Made by a program: the position numbers and the translations under genes. Below, piece after piece: positions 17,574 through 26,219 of a DNA stretch of 64,000 nt; within the stretch, counting starts at the first letter, position 1, and each line of letters starts with the position of its first letter. Source of the stretch: Planctomycetota bacterium. Lineage in GTDB: Bacteria; Planctomycetota; UBA1135; GCA-002686595. The stretch covers positions 186,001 through 250,000 of the forward strand of contig JADJQU010000006.1 in assembly GCA_016712565.1 (NCBI GenBank), in the 5' to 3' direction. The notes beneath the pieces are model-generated. The model was not told the DNA's origin. It did no database searches and saw only the letters and a program-made list of their open reading frames with translations.

Positions 17574-18956
17574 ATGACCGACGCAGACCATCCCGAGCGC
17601 GTCGCTCCGCACAACGAGGACGCCGAGCAGTCGATCGTGGGCGCGCTGTTGCTCGCCCCCGACCGGATCCCCGAGGTCAGCGAGGCCCTGCAGCCGGAGG
17701 ACTTCTACAGCAAGCGCCACCGGGCGGTGTTCGAGTCCCTGATGCGCCTGGCCGACCGCAACGCCGACGTGACGTTCGTCACCGTGGGCGAGGATCTGCG
17801 CGCGGCCGAGACCTTCCAGATGGTCGGCGGCACCGAGGCACTGATCGACCTGGCCAACCGCATGGTCTCGGCGGCCCACCTGGCGCACCACGTGCGCATC
17901 GTGGCCGAGCTGAGCGAGCTGCGGCGCCTGATCGAGTCCTCGACCGAGATCATCGAGGAGGCCTACCAGACGCGGCCCGACGGCGAGAGCGTCAAGAAGC
18001 TGCTCGACGACGCCGAGCATCGCATCTTCCAGATCTCCCGCGCCCGGGGCAACGCCGGCGCCGACCCGATCCGCGAGGTGCTGAGCGAGACGTTCAAGCG
18101 CATCGACTCGTCCTCCCACCGTGCGGACGTGACCGGGCTCAACACGGGCTTCTACGAGCTCAACGACAAGCTCTGCGGGCTCAATGCGGGCGACCTGATC
18201 ATCATCGCGGCGCGGCCTTCCATGGGCAAGACGGCCTTCGCGCTGAACATGATCGAGCACGCCGCCCTCACCCGGCCGGGCTTCCTGGACGTGGACCCCA
18301 CGGTGCTGCTCTTCAGCCTGGAAATGGGCAAGCACCAGATCGTCAGCCGCATGCTCTGCTCTCGCGCGCGCGTCGACGCCCACAAGCTGCGCACGGGCCG
18401 CCTCCCGGCCGAGGACTACACCGACCTGACGGTCGCCGCCGACGACCTGCAGAAGGGCAAGATCTTCATCGACGACAGCCCGAACCTGTCGGTGATGGCC
18501 CTGCGCGGCCGCGCGCGGCGCATGAAGGCCAAGCACGGCCTGCACCTGATCGTCGTGGACTACCTGCAGTTGATGACGCACCCCAAGGCCGAGAGCCGCC
18601 AGATGGAGATCAGCGCCATTTCGCGCTCACTCAAGGCCCTGGCCCGGGAGCTGGAGGTTCCGGTGATCGCCCTGGCGCAGCTTTCGCGCGCCGTGGAATC
18701 CCGGGAACCGCCGCGGCCGATGCTCTCGGACCTGCGTGAATCCGGATCCATCGAGCAGGACGCCGACGTGGTGATGCTGCTCTACCGCGCGGAGTACTAC
18801 CCCAAATTCGCCACGGACGAGAACAAGGGCAAGGCGGAGGTGATCATCGCCAAGCACCGCAACGGGCCCACCGGCACGGTGACCCTGAACTTCTTCCCGC
18901 AGCACATGCGCTTCGAGAATCCGGAACTGTCGATCGCCGAGCCGGTTTTCGCGTGA
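17574..18956 (+). CDS. dnaB: Replicative DNA helicase DnaB
   Basis: The hexameric 5'-3' helicase of the replication fork. The 460 residues contain the N-terminal helical domain (PHNEDAEQSIVGALLL, RHRAVFESLMRLADRNADVT) and the RecA-like domain with Walker A ARPSMGKTAFALNM (about 212-225), Walker B LHLIVVDYLQLM, and downstream SRSLKALARELEVPVIALAQLSRAVE and SDLRESGSIEQDADVVMLLYR. No intein is present. A TATCCT -10-like hexamer at 17538 and a weak -35 in the preceding terminator tail may form its promoter. Its stop overlaps the GTG of bamA. Confidence 0.96.
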   Translation: MTDADHPERVAPHNEDAEQSIVGALLLAPDRIPEVSEALQPEDFYSKRHRAVFESLMRLADRNADVTFVTVGEDLRAAETFQMVGGTEALIDLANRMVSAAHLAHHVRIVAELSELRRLIESSTEIIEEAYQTRPDGESVKKLLDDAEHRIFQISRARGNAGADPIREVLSETFKRIDSSSHRADVTGLNTGFYELNDKLCGLNAGDLIIIAARPSMGKTAFALNMIEHAALTRPGFLDVDPTVLLFSLEMGKHQIVSRMLCSRARVDAHKLRTGRLPAEDYTDLTVAADDLQKGKIFIDDSPNLSVMALRGRARRMKAKHGLHLIVVDYLQLMTHPKAESRQMEISAISRSLKALARELEVPVIALAQLSRAVESREPPRPMLSDLRESGSIEQDADVVMLLYRAEYYPKFATDENKGKAEVIIAKHRNGPTGTVTLNFFPQHMRFENPELSIAEPVFA

Positions 18957-21760
18957 AGGGCGGCACTCGCGCAGCGCACGCGGCGGCCCAGGGCGCCGCG
19001 CGGCAGCCCTCCAGGCTCCTCGGTGCGTGGCTCTTCCTGCAGGCCTTCGGCGCGCTCCTGCCCCCGGCCGGCGCCTCCTCCGCGCCTGTCCTGCCCCAGG
19101 ACCCGGCGAGCAGGCCGCCCGTCACGGCGACCGGCGGCTCCGGCACGCCCCAAGAGGGGGCTCCGGAACAGGGGCCCTCGGCCGTGCCGGCCGCTCCCGT
19201 GGTCCGCCGCATCACGGTCGAGGGCGCCCAGCGCTACACGGAGAGCCAGCTGATCAGCGCCCTGGGGCAGGCCCTGGGGGCGCCCCTGGACGAGGCGGTC
19301 GTCGACAACGGCCTGCGCACCCTGTGGTCCAGCTTCCACGTGCGCGCGGAAGTGCGTCGGCGCCAGTTGGCGCCCGCCTCCCTTGGCGCCACCCCCGAGA
19401 TCGAGCTGCTGCTGGTCGTGGTGGAGATGACCTCCGACCGCAAGCCCAGGTTCGTGGGCAACGCGGACATCGACGAGGACACGCTTCGCAAGTGGGCGCT
19501 GCTGGAGGACAAGGTCGAGCTGTTCGAGTACCAGGCGAATCGCGTGCGCCAGCGCCTCCTGGAGGGGTATCGCCGCGAGGGCTACGCCTGGGTCGAGGTG
19601 GAGTGCCACTCGCGCGCCTCCTCCGCGACCGCCGGGGCGGATCCGCAGGCGGGAGCGGCGGCGGCCCCCGGCCTCCAGTCGGGCCTCCAGTCGGCCCTCC
19701 TGTCAGCGTCGATGACCGACATCGTGTTCGAGATCCGCGAGGGCCCACAGGTGCGCGTCAAGGCCTACGAGATCGTCGGCAACCGCTCCATGCCGGAGCG
19801 CGGAGTGCTGTTCTGGAGGGAGGGCCTGGAGATCTTCTCCGACCTGCAGCTCACGGCCCCCTGGGCCTTCCATTGGTGGGGCAGCGCCTTCGTGCAGGAG
19901 ACCCTCGACGCCGACGTGCAGTCGATCCGCAATGTCTACCGCGAGCGCGGCTGGCTGGATGCGCGCGTGACCAGCGAACTGGCCTGGAACGCGGACCGTT
20001 CGGAGGTGAGGATCCGGATCCTGATCGACGAAGGCGAGCCCTACGTCGTCGACCAGGTGGCGATCGAGTTCCTGGAATTCGTGCGCCAGAACGGCGACTG
20101 GACCCTCAAGCCCCTGGCCGCCGGTCCGGGCCAGCCGCGCTTCGAGGCGGCGCAGCTCCTGGAGAAGTGCGAGCTCAAGCCGGGCATGCGCTACGAGGAC
20201 ATCAAGGTCCTGCGGGACCGCCAGTTGATCGGCGAGTTCTACGGCGAGAAGGGGCACCTGTCCCACGATTCGCTGCCCCCGGACGTGCGCTTCGAATTCC
20301 TGCGCGAACCGGATCTGTTCACGAACCCGCGCGAGCACAAGCTGCGGGTCACCTACCGCATCGTGGAGGGCCGTCCCTTGACCCTGCGCGAGATTTCGTT
20401 CGCCGGCGCGAGCCACACTCGCGACGAGGTGCTGCGCCGCGAGGTCAGCGTCTTCCCGGGCGGCAAGGCCGACCAGAAGGAGATCAGCCGCAGTCGCTCG
20501 CGCATCGAGGGCACCGGTTTCTTCAGCGACCAGATCACGCCCGAGAACCACCAGGACCCGACCTACCGCTTCCTCGAGGTGCCCGGCTCCAAGGACCTGA
20601 TCGACCTGGAGTTCCAGGTGCAGGAGGGCCGGGTGGTCGACTTCAACATCGCCGGCGGGATCGACTCCAACGAGGGCGTGTTCGGCCTGATTTCGCTCTC
20701 GCTGCGCAACTTCGATCTGATGGATGCGCCCTCGAAGTGGACGCGCACCCTGAGCGAGATGTTCCGCAAGGAGGCCTTCCACGGCGGCGGTCAGCGCATC
20801 GACCTGGAGCTCTCGCCCGGCACGCGCGTCTCGCGGGCGCGCCTGCACTTCAACGACCCGGACATCTTCAGCCGCTACCTGGAGCCGATCTCCTTCGACT
20901 TGGACCTGCAGCGCTCGGTGCGCATCTGGCGCACCCACGACGAGGACCGCTTCCGCAAGGAGATCAAGTTCGGCCGGCGCTTCGGCTTCGACACCTTCGC
21001 CTCGGTGGGACTGGTGCACACCGACCTGGAGCTTTTGGGCATCAACACCCAGTCGCCGCCGACCGCCGTGGTGCGCCAGGAGCGGCTGGGCGAGACCGTG
21101 CTCGCGGGCATCAGCCTGGACGCTTCCACCCGCGATCTGGACAACCTGATCTCGCCCCACCAGGGCTGGAAGGCGAGCCTGCGCAACGTGGCCCTGACCG
21201 AGGGCCTGGGCAGCGACTTCGAGTACCTGCGCAGCGAAGTGGGCCTGGACGGCTATCTGCCCACCGGCACCAAGGACGACGGCACGGTGCACGTGCTGCA
21301 CCTGGAGCTGGACGCCGGGGTCATGCTTCCCTACGGCGACACCGACGAGGTGCCCTACACCGAGCGCTACTTCCTGGGGGGCTCCTCGACTCTGCGCGGC
21401 TTCGCCCAGCGGGGTGCCGGCGACCGGGCCGGCGACCTCCTGGGGAACCCCACGAGCTTCGCCGAGGGGGGCGAGAGCTACTTCTCGGGCACGCTGGAAT
21501 GGCTCTACCCGCTCTACTCCCAGGTCGTGCCGGGCAGCTACAAGGCCGTGGAGGCCCTGCGCGGGGCCCTGTTCGTGGACCTGGGGGCCCTGGGGGACTC
21601 GGCGGGGAACCTGGACCTGGAACGCACGCGGGCCAGCGTCGGCTTCGGCATCGGCCTGGCGCGACCCCTGCCGATCCAGCTCAACTTCGGCTTCCCCGTG
21701 CGGCGCTTCGCCGGGGACGAGCGACAGACCTTCACGTTCAGCATCGGGCTCACGTTCTGA
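18953..21760 (+). CDS. bamA: BamA/Omp85-type outer membrane assembly factor
   Basis: BamA inserts beta-barrel proteins into the outer membrane. GTG at 18953 overlaps the dnaB stop (GTGA). A signal peptide (LLGAWLFLQAFGALL...) precedes a Pro/Gly-rich linker and POTRA-like repeats starting near residue 82 (VRRITVEGAQRYTESQLISAL; further repeats around VKAYEIVGNRSMPERGVLF and LREISFAGASHTRDEVLRRE). The C-terminal part is a 16-strand-type barrel with the family feature YFLGGSSTLRGFAQRGAG and a terminal Phe (FSIGLTF), the recognition signal for outer membrane proteins. The length of 935 residues is on the long side for BamA. Its place before lpxD matches the classic bamA-lpx context, but skp is absent. 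Confidence 0.9.
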   Translation: MKGGTRAAHAAAQGAARQPSRLLGAWLFLQAFGALLPPAGASSAPVLPQDPASRPPVTATGGSGTPQEGAPEQGPSAVPAAPVVRRITVEGAQRYTESQLISALGQALGAPLDEAVVDNGLRTLWSSFHVRAEVRRRQLAPASLGATPEIELLLVVVEMTSDRKPRFVGNADIDEDTLRKWALLEDKVELFEYQANRVRQRLLEGYRREGYAWVEVECHSRASSATAGADPQAGAAAAPGLQSGLQSALLSASMTDIVFEIREGPQVRVKAYEIVGNRSMPERGVLFWREGLEIFSDLQLTAPWAFHWWGSAFVQETLDADVQSIRNVYRERGWLDARVTSELAWNADRSEVRIRILIDEGEPYVVDQVAIEFLEFVRQNGDWTLKPLAAGPGQPRFEAAQLLEKCELKPGMRYEDIKVLRDRQLIGEFYGEKGHLSHDSLPPDVRFEFLREPDLFTNPREHKLRVTYRIVEGRPLTLREISFAGASHTRDEVLRREVSVFPGGKADQKEISRSRSRIEGTGFFSDQITPENHQDPTYRFLEVPGSKDLIDLEFQVQEGRVVDFNIAGGIDSNEGVFGLISLSLRNFDLMDAPSKWTRTLSEMFRKEAFHGGGQRIDLELSPGTRVSRARLHFNDPDIFSRYLEPISFDLDLQRSVRIWRTHDEDRFRKEIKFGRRFGFDTFASVGLVHTDLELLGINTQSPPTAVVRQERLGETVLAGISLDASTRDLDNLISPHQGWKASLRNVALTEGLGSDFEYLRSEVGLDGYLPTGTKDDGTVHVLHLELDAGVMLPYGDTDEVPYTERYFLGGSSTLRGFAQRGAGDRAGDLLGNPTSFAEGGESYFSGTLEWLYPLYSQVVPGSYKAVEALRGALFVDLGALGDSAGNLDLERTRASVGFGIGLARPLPIQLNFGFPVRRFAGDERQTFTFSIGLTF

Positions 21761-21864
21761 GCTCCCGCGCCGCCCCCGGGCCCTGAAGCTCGGCGGGTCC
21801 CAGGACCGGCGCGCCGCCGCGCCTCCCCGGGGCCGTGGAACCGCCGGCGCGGGGCGCCCGTGGT

Positions 21865-21893
21865 TTGACAGGCGGCTCGCCGTGGGCTACCCC
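21865..21893 (+). promoter_or_regulatory. Putative promoter for the lpxD-lpxC/fabZ-lpxA operon
   Basis: A perfect -35 TTGACA (21865-21870) is followed after 17 bases by a weak TACCCC (21888-21893), about 70 bases before lpxD. The poor -10 box keeps confidence low. Confidence 0.4.
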
Positions 21894-21962
21894 TGTGCTC
21901 CTCGCAACGCACTCCCCGCACCGTAGGGGAGGCGCGGGACCCACGGATCTGGGTTCGCGACC

Positions 21963-23054
21963 ATGACGACGCGCACACTCTTCGAATTGGCCCAGGCCTG
22001 CGGGGCGACGCTGGAAGGCGACGGCTCGCGGTCCATTCGCGGCCCTGCCAGCCTGCGCGACGCGGGAGAGGACGAGATCTCGTTCTGCGGCTCGGCCAAG
22101 CTCTCCCGTGAATTGGAGCGCACGCGCGCCGCCGCCGTGCTCGTGCCCCACGAATTTCCCGTGGCGCGCAGGGATCTGGCGCTGCTGCGCTGCGCGCAAC
22201 CCAGCCGGGCCTTCGACGCGGTGGTGCGCCTGTTCGCGCCGCCGCCGCCGGCGGCACCCGCGGGGATCCACCCCAGCGCGGTGGTGGAGCCGGGCGTGGA
22301 GCTCGGCCCGGGCGCCAGCATCGGCCCCTTGTGCCACGTGGGCCGCGGGGCCCGCATCGGTGCCCGCACCGTGCTGCGCGGCCGCGTCTCCGTGGGCGAG
22401 GGCGCGGTACTCGGCGCCGACTGCGAGTTGCACCCCGGCGTCGTGCTGTACCCCCACGTGCGCCTGGGCGAGCGCTGCATCCTGCACGCCGGCGCGGTGC
22501 TGGGTGCCGACGGCCACGGCTTCGAGCCCACGCCCCAGGGCTGGGTCAAGGTGCCCCAGGGCGGCACCGTGATCGTCGAGGACGACGTGGAGATCGGCGC
22601 CAACACCACCATCGACCGCGCGCGCTTCGGCGCCACGCGCATCGGTCGGGGCAGCAAGCTCGACAACCTGGTGCACATCGCCCACAACGTGGTGCTCGGC
22701 GAACACGGCATGCTGGTCGCCCAGGTGGGGGTGGCGGGCTCCACGCGCATCGGCCGGGGCGTGGTGATCGGCGGCCAGGTGGGCATCGCCGGCCACATCG
22801 AGCTGGGCGACGGCGTGCAGATCGGCGGCGGCGCCGGAGTCACGCGCAGTTTTCCGCAGGGCGTCGAACTCTGGGGCTACCCGGCGCGGCCGATCCAGGA
22901 GGCCCTGCGCGGCATGGCCTTCGTCTCCAAGGGGGAGAGTGTGCTGCGGCGCCTGCGGGACCTGGAGGCGCGCGTCGCCGGCCTGCCCGCGGGAGGCCCC
23001 GCTCCCGGCCCGGCCCATCCCCCCTACGCAACCAAGGACGAGGACCAACGATGA
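21963..23054 (+). CDS. lpxD: UDP-3-O-acylglucosamine N-acyltransferase LpxD
   Basis: LpxD performs the third step of lipid A synthesis, N-acylating UDP-3-O-acyl-GlcN. At 363 residues it has the LpxD-specific N-terminal domain (EISFCGSAKLSRELERTRAA) and a long left-handed beta-helix of hexapeptide turns (HPSAVVEPGVELGPGASIG, GVVLYPHVRLGERC, GADGHGFEPTPQGWVKVPQ, IGANTTIDRARFGATRIG, IAHNVVLGEH). The catalytic His sits in the HIAHN segment (His position conserved). Its last codons overlap the next start (ATGA at 23051-23054), implying coupled translation with lpxC-fabZ. Confidence 0.94.
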   Translation: MTTRTLFELAQACGATLEGDGSRSIRGPASLRDAGEDEISFCGSAKLSRELERTRAAAVLVPHEFPVARRDLALLRCAQPSRAFDAVVRLFAPPPPAAPAGIHPSAVVEPGVELGPGASIGPLCHVGRGARIGARTVLRGRVSVGEGAVLGADCELHPGVVLYPHVRLGERCILHAGAVLGADGHGFEPTPQGWVKVPQGGTVIVEDDVEIGANTTIDRARFGATRIGRGSKLDNLVHIAHNVVLGEHGMLVAQVGVAGSTRIGRGVVIGGQVGIAGHIELGDGVQIGGGAGVTRSFPQGVELWGYPARPIQEALRGMAFVSKGESVLRRLRDLEARVAGLPAGGPAPGPAHPPYATKDEDQR

Positions 23055-24344
23055 CGCGACTGCAGAAGACGATCCGCACGCCGATCGAGTTCTCCGGCGT
23101 CGGGCTGCACTCCGGAGCCACCGTCAAGGGCCGCATGCTGCCCGCGCCCCAGGACACGGGTGTCGAGTTCGTGCGCACGGACCTGCCGGAGGCCTCGCCC
23201 ATTCCGGCGCGCATCGCCTACCGCACGGCCATGGACCGGCGCACGCGCCTGGAGAAGGGCGAGGCGCGGGTCGACACGGTGGAGCACCTGCTGTCGGTCT
23301 GCCACGGCCTGGGCATCGACAACCTGCGCGTCGAACTCGACGGCCAGGAGGTGCCCGGCCTGGACGGCAGCGCGCTGGGCTTCGTGGCCTTGATCGAGCA
23401 GGCGGGGCTGGTGGAGCAGCGCGCCGAGGCCAAGACCCTGCGGCTCGAGCGGCCGATCTACGTGCGCGAGGGGCCCGTGACCCTGGTGGCCCTGCCCTCG
23501 GAAGAACCGCGGCTTTCCCTGGAGTACTTCGCCGCCTTCGACGAACCCGGCGTCGAGTCGGGTTCGCTGTCGCTCGCCGTGGATCGCGACACCTTCGTCC
23601 GCGAGATCGCGCCGGCGCGCACGTTCTGCCTGGCCTCGGAGGTGCCCAAGCTCCAGGCCGCGGGCCTGGGCAAGGGCGCCACCCGCGAGAACACCCTGGT
23701 GCTGGGGGATCCGGCCACGAAGATGCGACTGTCCGCCGAGCCGGTGCGCCACAAGCTGCTCGACCTCCTGGGGGACCTGTTCCTGCTGGGGGCGGACCTG
23801 CACGCCCACGTGATCGCCACGCGCTCGGGCCACGCCACCAACGCGGAGCTGGTGCGCCGGCTCGACGCCGTGCTGCAGGGGGAGGAGGTGGGCGGGCTGG
23901 TCCGGCGCGAGTCGGGCCTCGACGTGCGCGAGATCATGCGCATGCTGCCGCACCGCTATCCGTTCCTGATGATCGACCGCGTGATCGAGCTCGACGGCTA
24001 CCAGCGGGCGGTGGCGGTCAAGAACGTCTCGATCAACGAGCCCTTCTTCCAGGGCCACTTCCCCCAACCAGCCGATCATGCCCGGCGTGCTGCAGCTGGA
24101 AGCCATGGCGCAGCTCGCCGGCGTGCTGATGCTGCGCAAGCTCGAAAACACCGGAAAACTCGCGGTTTTGTGGTCCATCGACAAGGTCAAGCTGCGCGGC
24201 GCGGTGGTCCCCGGAGACCAGCTGCGCATCGAAGTGGAGACCGTGCGCCTGAAGGACCAGGTGGGCCAGGTCCGCGGTGTCGGCACGGTCGCCGGCCGCG
24301 TCGTCTGCGAAGCCGTGCTGACATTCACCCTGATCGACGCCTGA
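23051..24344 (+). CDS. lpxC-fabZ: LpxC-FabZ fusion: UDP-3-O-acyl-GlcNAc deacetylase / hydroxyacyl-ACP dehydratase, one frameshift
   Basis: The N-terminal 285 residues are LpxC, the zinc deacetylase that commits material to lipid A. Zinc ligands are His79 (VEHLLS), His234 and Asp238 (HKLLDLLGD), and the catalytic His261 (SGHATN). The C-terminal part is FabZ with LPHRYPFLMIDRV (catalytic His about 301), GHFPQ, PIMPGVLQLEAMAQLAGV (catalytic Glu). An extra C near 24068 breaks the frame between GHFPQ and PIMPG; removing it joins both halves to the stop at 24344, about 430 residues. The same fusion is known in Bacteroidetes and related groups. FabZ normally also serves fatty acid synthesis. Confidence 0.9.
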
Positions 24345-24351
24345 GGAAACC

Positions 24352-25203
24352 ATGGCCACAGAAGTCCACTCCACCGCGGTCGTGCACCCCGATGCCCAGC
24401 TCGGCGTCGACGTCACCATCGGCCCCTACAGCGTCGTCGGAGCGCGCGTGCGCATCGGCGACCGCACGCGCCTCGGCCCCCACGTGGTGGTCGACGGCGT
24501 GACCAGCCTGGGCAGCGACAACTTCGTGGTGGGCCAAGCCAACCTCGGCGGCCCGCCCCAGGACCTCTCCTACAAGAACGAGCCCACGCAGCTCGAGATC
24601 GGCGACCGCAACACGATCCGCGAGTTCGTCACGATCAACCGCGGCACGGTCAAGGGCGGGGGCATCACGCGCATCGCCAGCGACTGCCTGTTCATGGCCT
24701 GCTCCCACGTGGCCCACGACTGCGAGGTGCGCGAGCGCGTGATCATGGCCAACTGCGTGCTCCTGGCCGGCCACTGTTACGTGGGCGAGGGCGCCAACAT
24801 CTCCGGCGCCGCCGCGGCCCACCACTTCGTGACCATCGGCGCCTACGCCTACATCGGCGGCATGACCCGCATCAACCAGGACGTGCCGCCCTTCATGCTC
24901 CTGGAGGGCCACCCGGCCCGCGTGCGCGGCGTCAACGAGATCGGCCTGCAGCGCGCCGGCTTCGCCCTGGCCGACATCGAGCGGCTGTGGACCGCCTTCC
25001 GCTCCCTGTATCGCTCGGGGGATCCCAAGCGTCGCACCATCGACCGCCTGCGCGCCGACGAGGCCAATCCCCAGCTCGTGCGCGACCTGCTCGACAACCT
25101 CGAGCGCACGGAGCAGGGCCAGAAGGGCCGCTTCCGCGAGAGCCTGCGGGCCGAGTTCCGCAAGCAGGGCGAGGCGCGCATCCTGGGGCAGGGGGGGGCA
25201 TGA
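24352..25203 (+). CDS. lpxA: UDP-GlcNAc acyltransferase LpxA
   Basis: LpxA starts lipid A synthesis by 3-O-acylation of UDP-GlcNAc. The 283 residues show the N-terminal hexapeptide helix (HSTAVVHPDAQLGVDVTIG, IGDRTRLGPHVVVDG), the substrate-binding QANLGGPPQDLSYKNE, IGDRNTIREFVTINRGT, the catalytic HVAHDCEV (His in AHD) and GGMTRINQDVPPFMLLEGHP. The helical C-terminus has FRSLYRSG. An AGGAAACC site precedes the ATG, 7 bases after lpxC-fabZ. The stop overlaps the next start (ATGA at 25200). Confidence 0.95.
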   Translation: MATEVHSTAVVHPDAQLGVDVTIGPYSVVGARVRIGDRTRLGPHVVVDGVTSLGSDNFVVGQANLGGPPQDLSYKNEPTQLEIGDRNTIREFVTINRGTVKGGGITRIASDCLFMACSHVAHDCEVRERVIMANCVLLAGHCYVGEGANISGAAAAHHFVTIGAYAYIGGMTRINQDVPPFMLLEGHPARVRGVNEIGLQRAGFALADIERLWTAFRSLYRSGDPKRRTIDRLRADEANPQLVRDLLDNLERTEQGQKGRFRESLRAEFRKQGEARILGQGGA

Positions 25204-26207
25204 GCCCGGCTCCCCTGCGGGTGGCCGTGATCGGCGTGGGCCACCTCGGCCGCTTCCACGCCAAGATCCACGCCGAGAATCCCCGGGCGGAGCTGCTGGG
25301 AGTGGTGGACGCCAACCCGGAGCGCGCCGCGAGCATCGCCGCCGAGGCCCGCACGCGGGCCTTCAGCCGCGTCGAGGACCTGCCGGCCGTGGATGCCGTC
25401 TCGATCGCCGTGCCCACGGTGCACCACGCGGCGGTCGCCGTGCCGCTGCTCGAGCGCGGGGTCTCCTGCCTGATCGAGAAGCCCCTGGCCTCCAGCGTGG
25501 AGGACGCCGACCGGATCCTGGAGGCTGCCGCCCGCGGCGGCGCGCGCGTGGCCGTGGGCCACGTGGAGCGCTTCCAGCCCGGCCTGCGCAAGGTGCGCGA
25601 GCTGGGCCTGCGCCCCAAGTTCATCGAGTGCCACCGGCTGGCCCCGTTTTCCTTCCGCAGCATGGACATCGGGGTGGTCCACGACCTGATGATCCACGAC
25701 CTCGACCTGGTGCTCGACCTGATGGGCAGCGAGGTGGTCTCCCTGGATGCCGCCGGAGGGGCGATCCTGACCGACAACGAGGACGTGGCCAGCGTGCGCC
25801 TGGTGTTCGAGAACGGCGCCCGGGCCAACGTGACCGCGAGCCGCGCTTCGCTGCAACCCATGCGCCGCTTCCGCATGTTCTCCCCGGAGAGCTACGTGAG
25901 CCTGGACTTCCAGAAGAACTACGGCCTGCTGGTCAGGAAGGGCCCCAAGTGGGAGGAGGGCCGGCTCGACCTGCGGCGCATGGACCCCGCGGAGCTGGCC
26001 AAACGCCCGGATTTCCTGACCAAGGACCTGCTGGAGGTGGTCGAGCTGGAGCTTTCCGCCGAGCAGCGCCCCCTGCAGGCCGAGATCGACTCCTTCCTGC
26101 GCGCCGTTCAGGAGGGCCGCGAGGTGGAGGTCACCGGCCACGACGGACGGCGCGCGCTGGTGCTCGCCGACCGCATCGCGGCGGAAATCCGCGCGCAGGC
26201 GTGGTAG
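25200..26207 (+). CDS. Gfo/Idh/MocA-family NAD(P)-dependent oxidoreductase
   Basis: The 335-residue protein has an N-terminal Rossmann fold (VAVIGVGHLGRFHAKIH), the family EKPLA motif (LIEKPLASSVEDAD) and GHVERFQPGLRKV in place of the usual GxxxRF block, then the beta-sheet substrate domain (VVHDLMIHDLDLVLDLMG with the conserved MIHDLD His/Asp pair). It overlaps lpxA by four bases, so it is part of the lipid A operon. In some bacteria a member of this family (GnnA) oxidises UDP-GlcNAc at C3 so that an aminotransferase (GnnB) can make the amino-sugar precursor for amide-linked lipid A; no GnnB gene is visible here, so that role is only a hypothesis. Confidence 0.85.
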   Translation: MSPAPLRVAVIGVGHLGRFHAKIHAENPRAELLGVVDANPERAASIAAEARTRAFSRVEDLPAVDAVSIAVPTVHHAAVAVPLLERGVSCLIEKPLASSVEDADRILEAAARGGARVAVGHVERFQPGLRKVRELGLRPKFIECHRLAPFSFRSMDIGVVHDLMIHDLDLVLDLMGSEVVSLDAAGGAILTDNEDVASVRLVFENGARANVTASRASLQPMRRFRMFSPESYVSLDFQKNYGLLVRKGPKWEEGRLDLRRMDPAELAKRPDFLTKDLLEVVELELSAEQRPLQAEIDSFLRAVQEGREVEVTGHDGRRALVLADRIAAEIRAQAW

Positions 26208-26219
26208 AACGCTGCGCCG

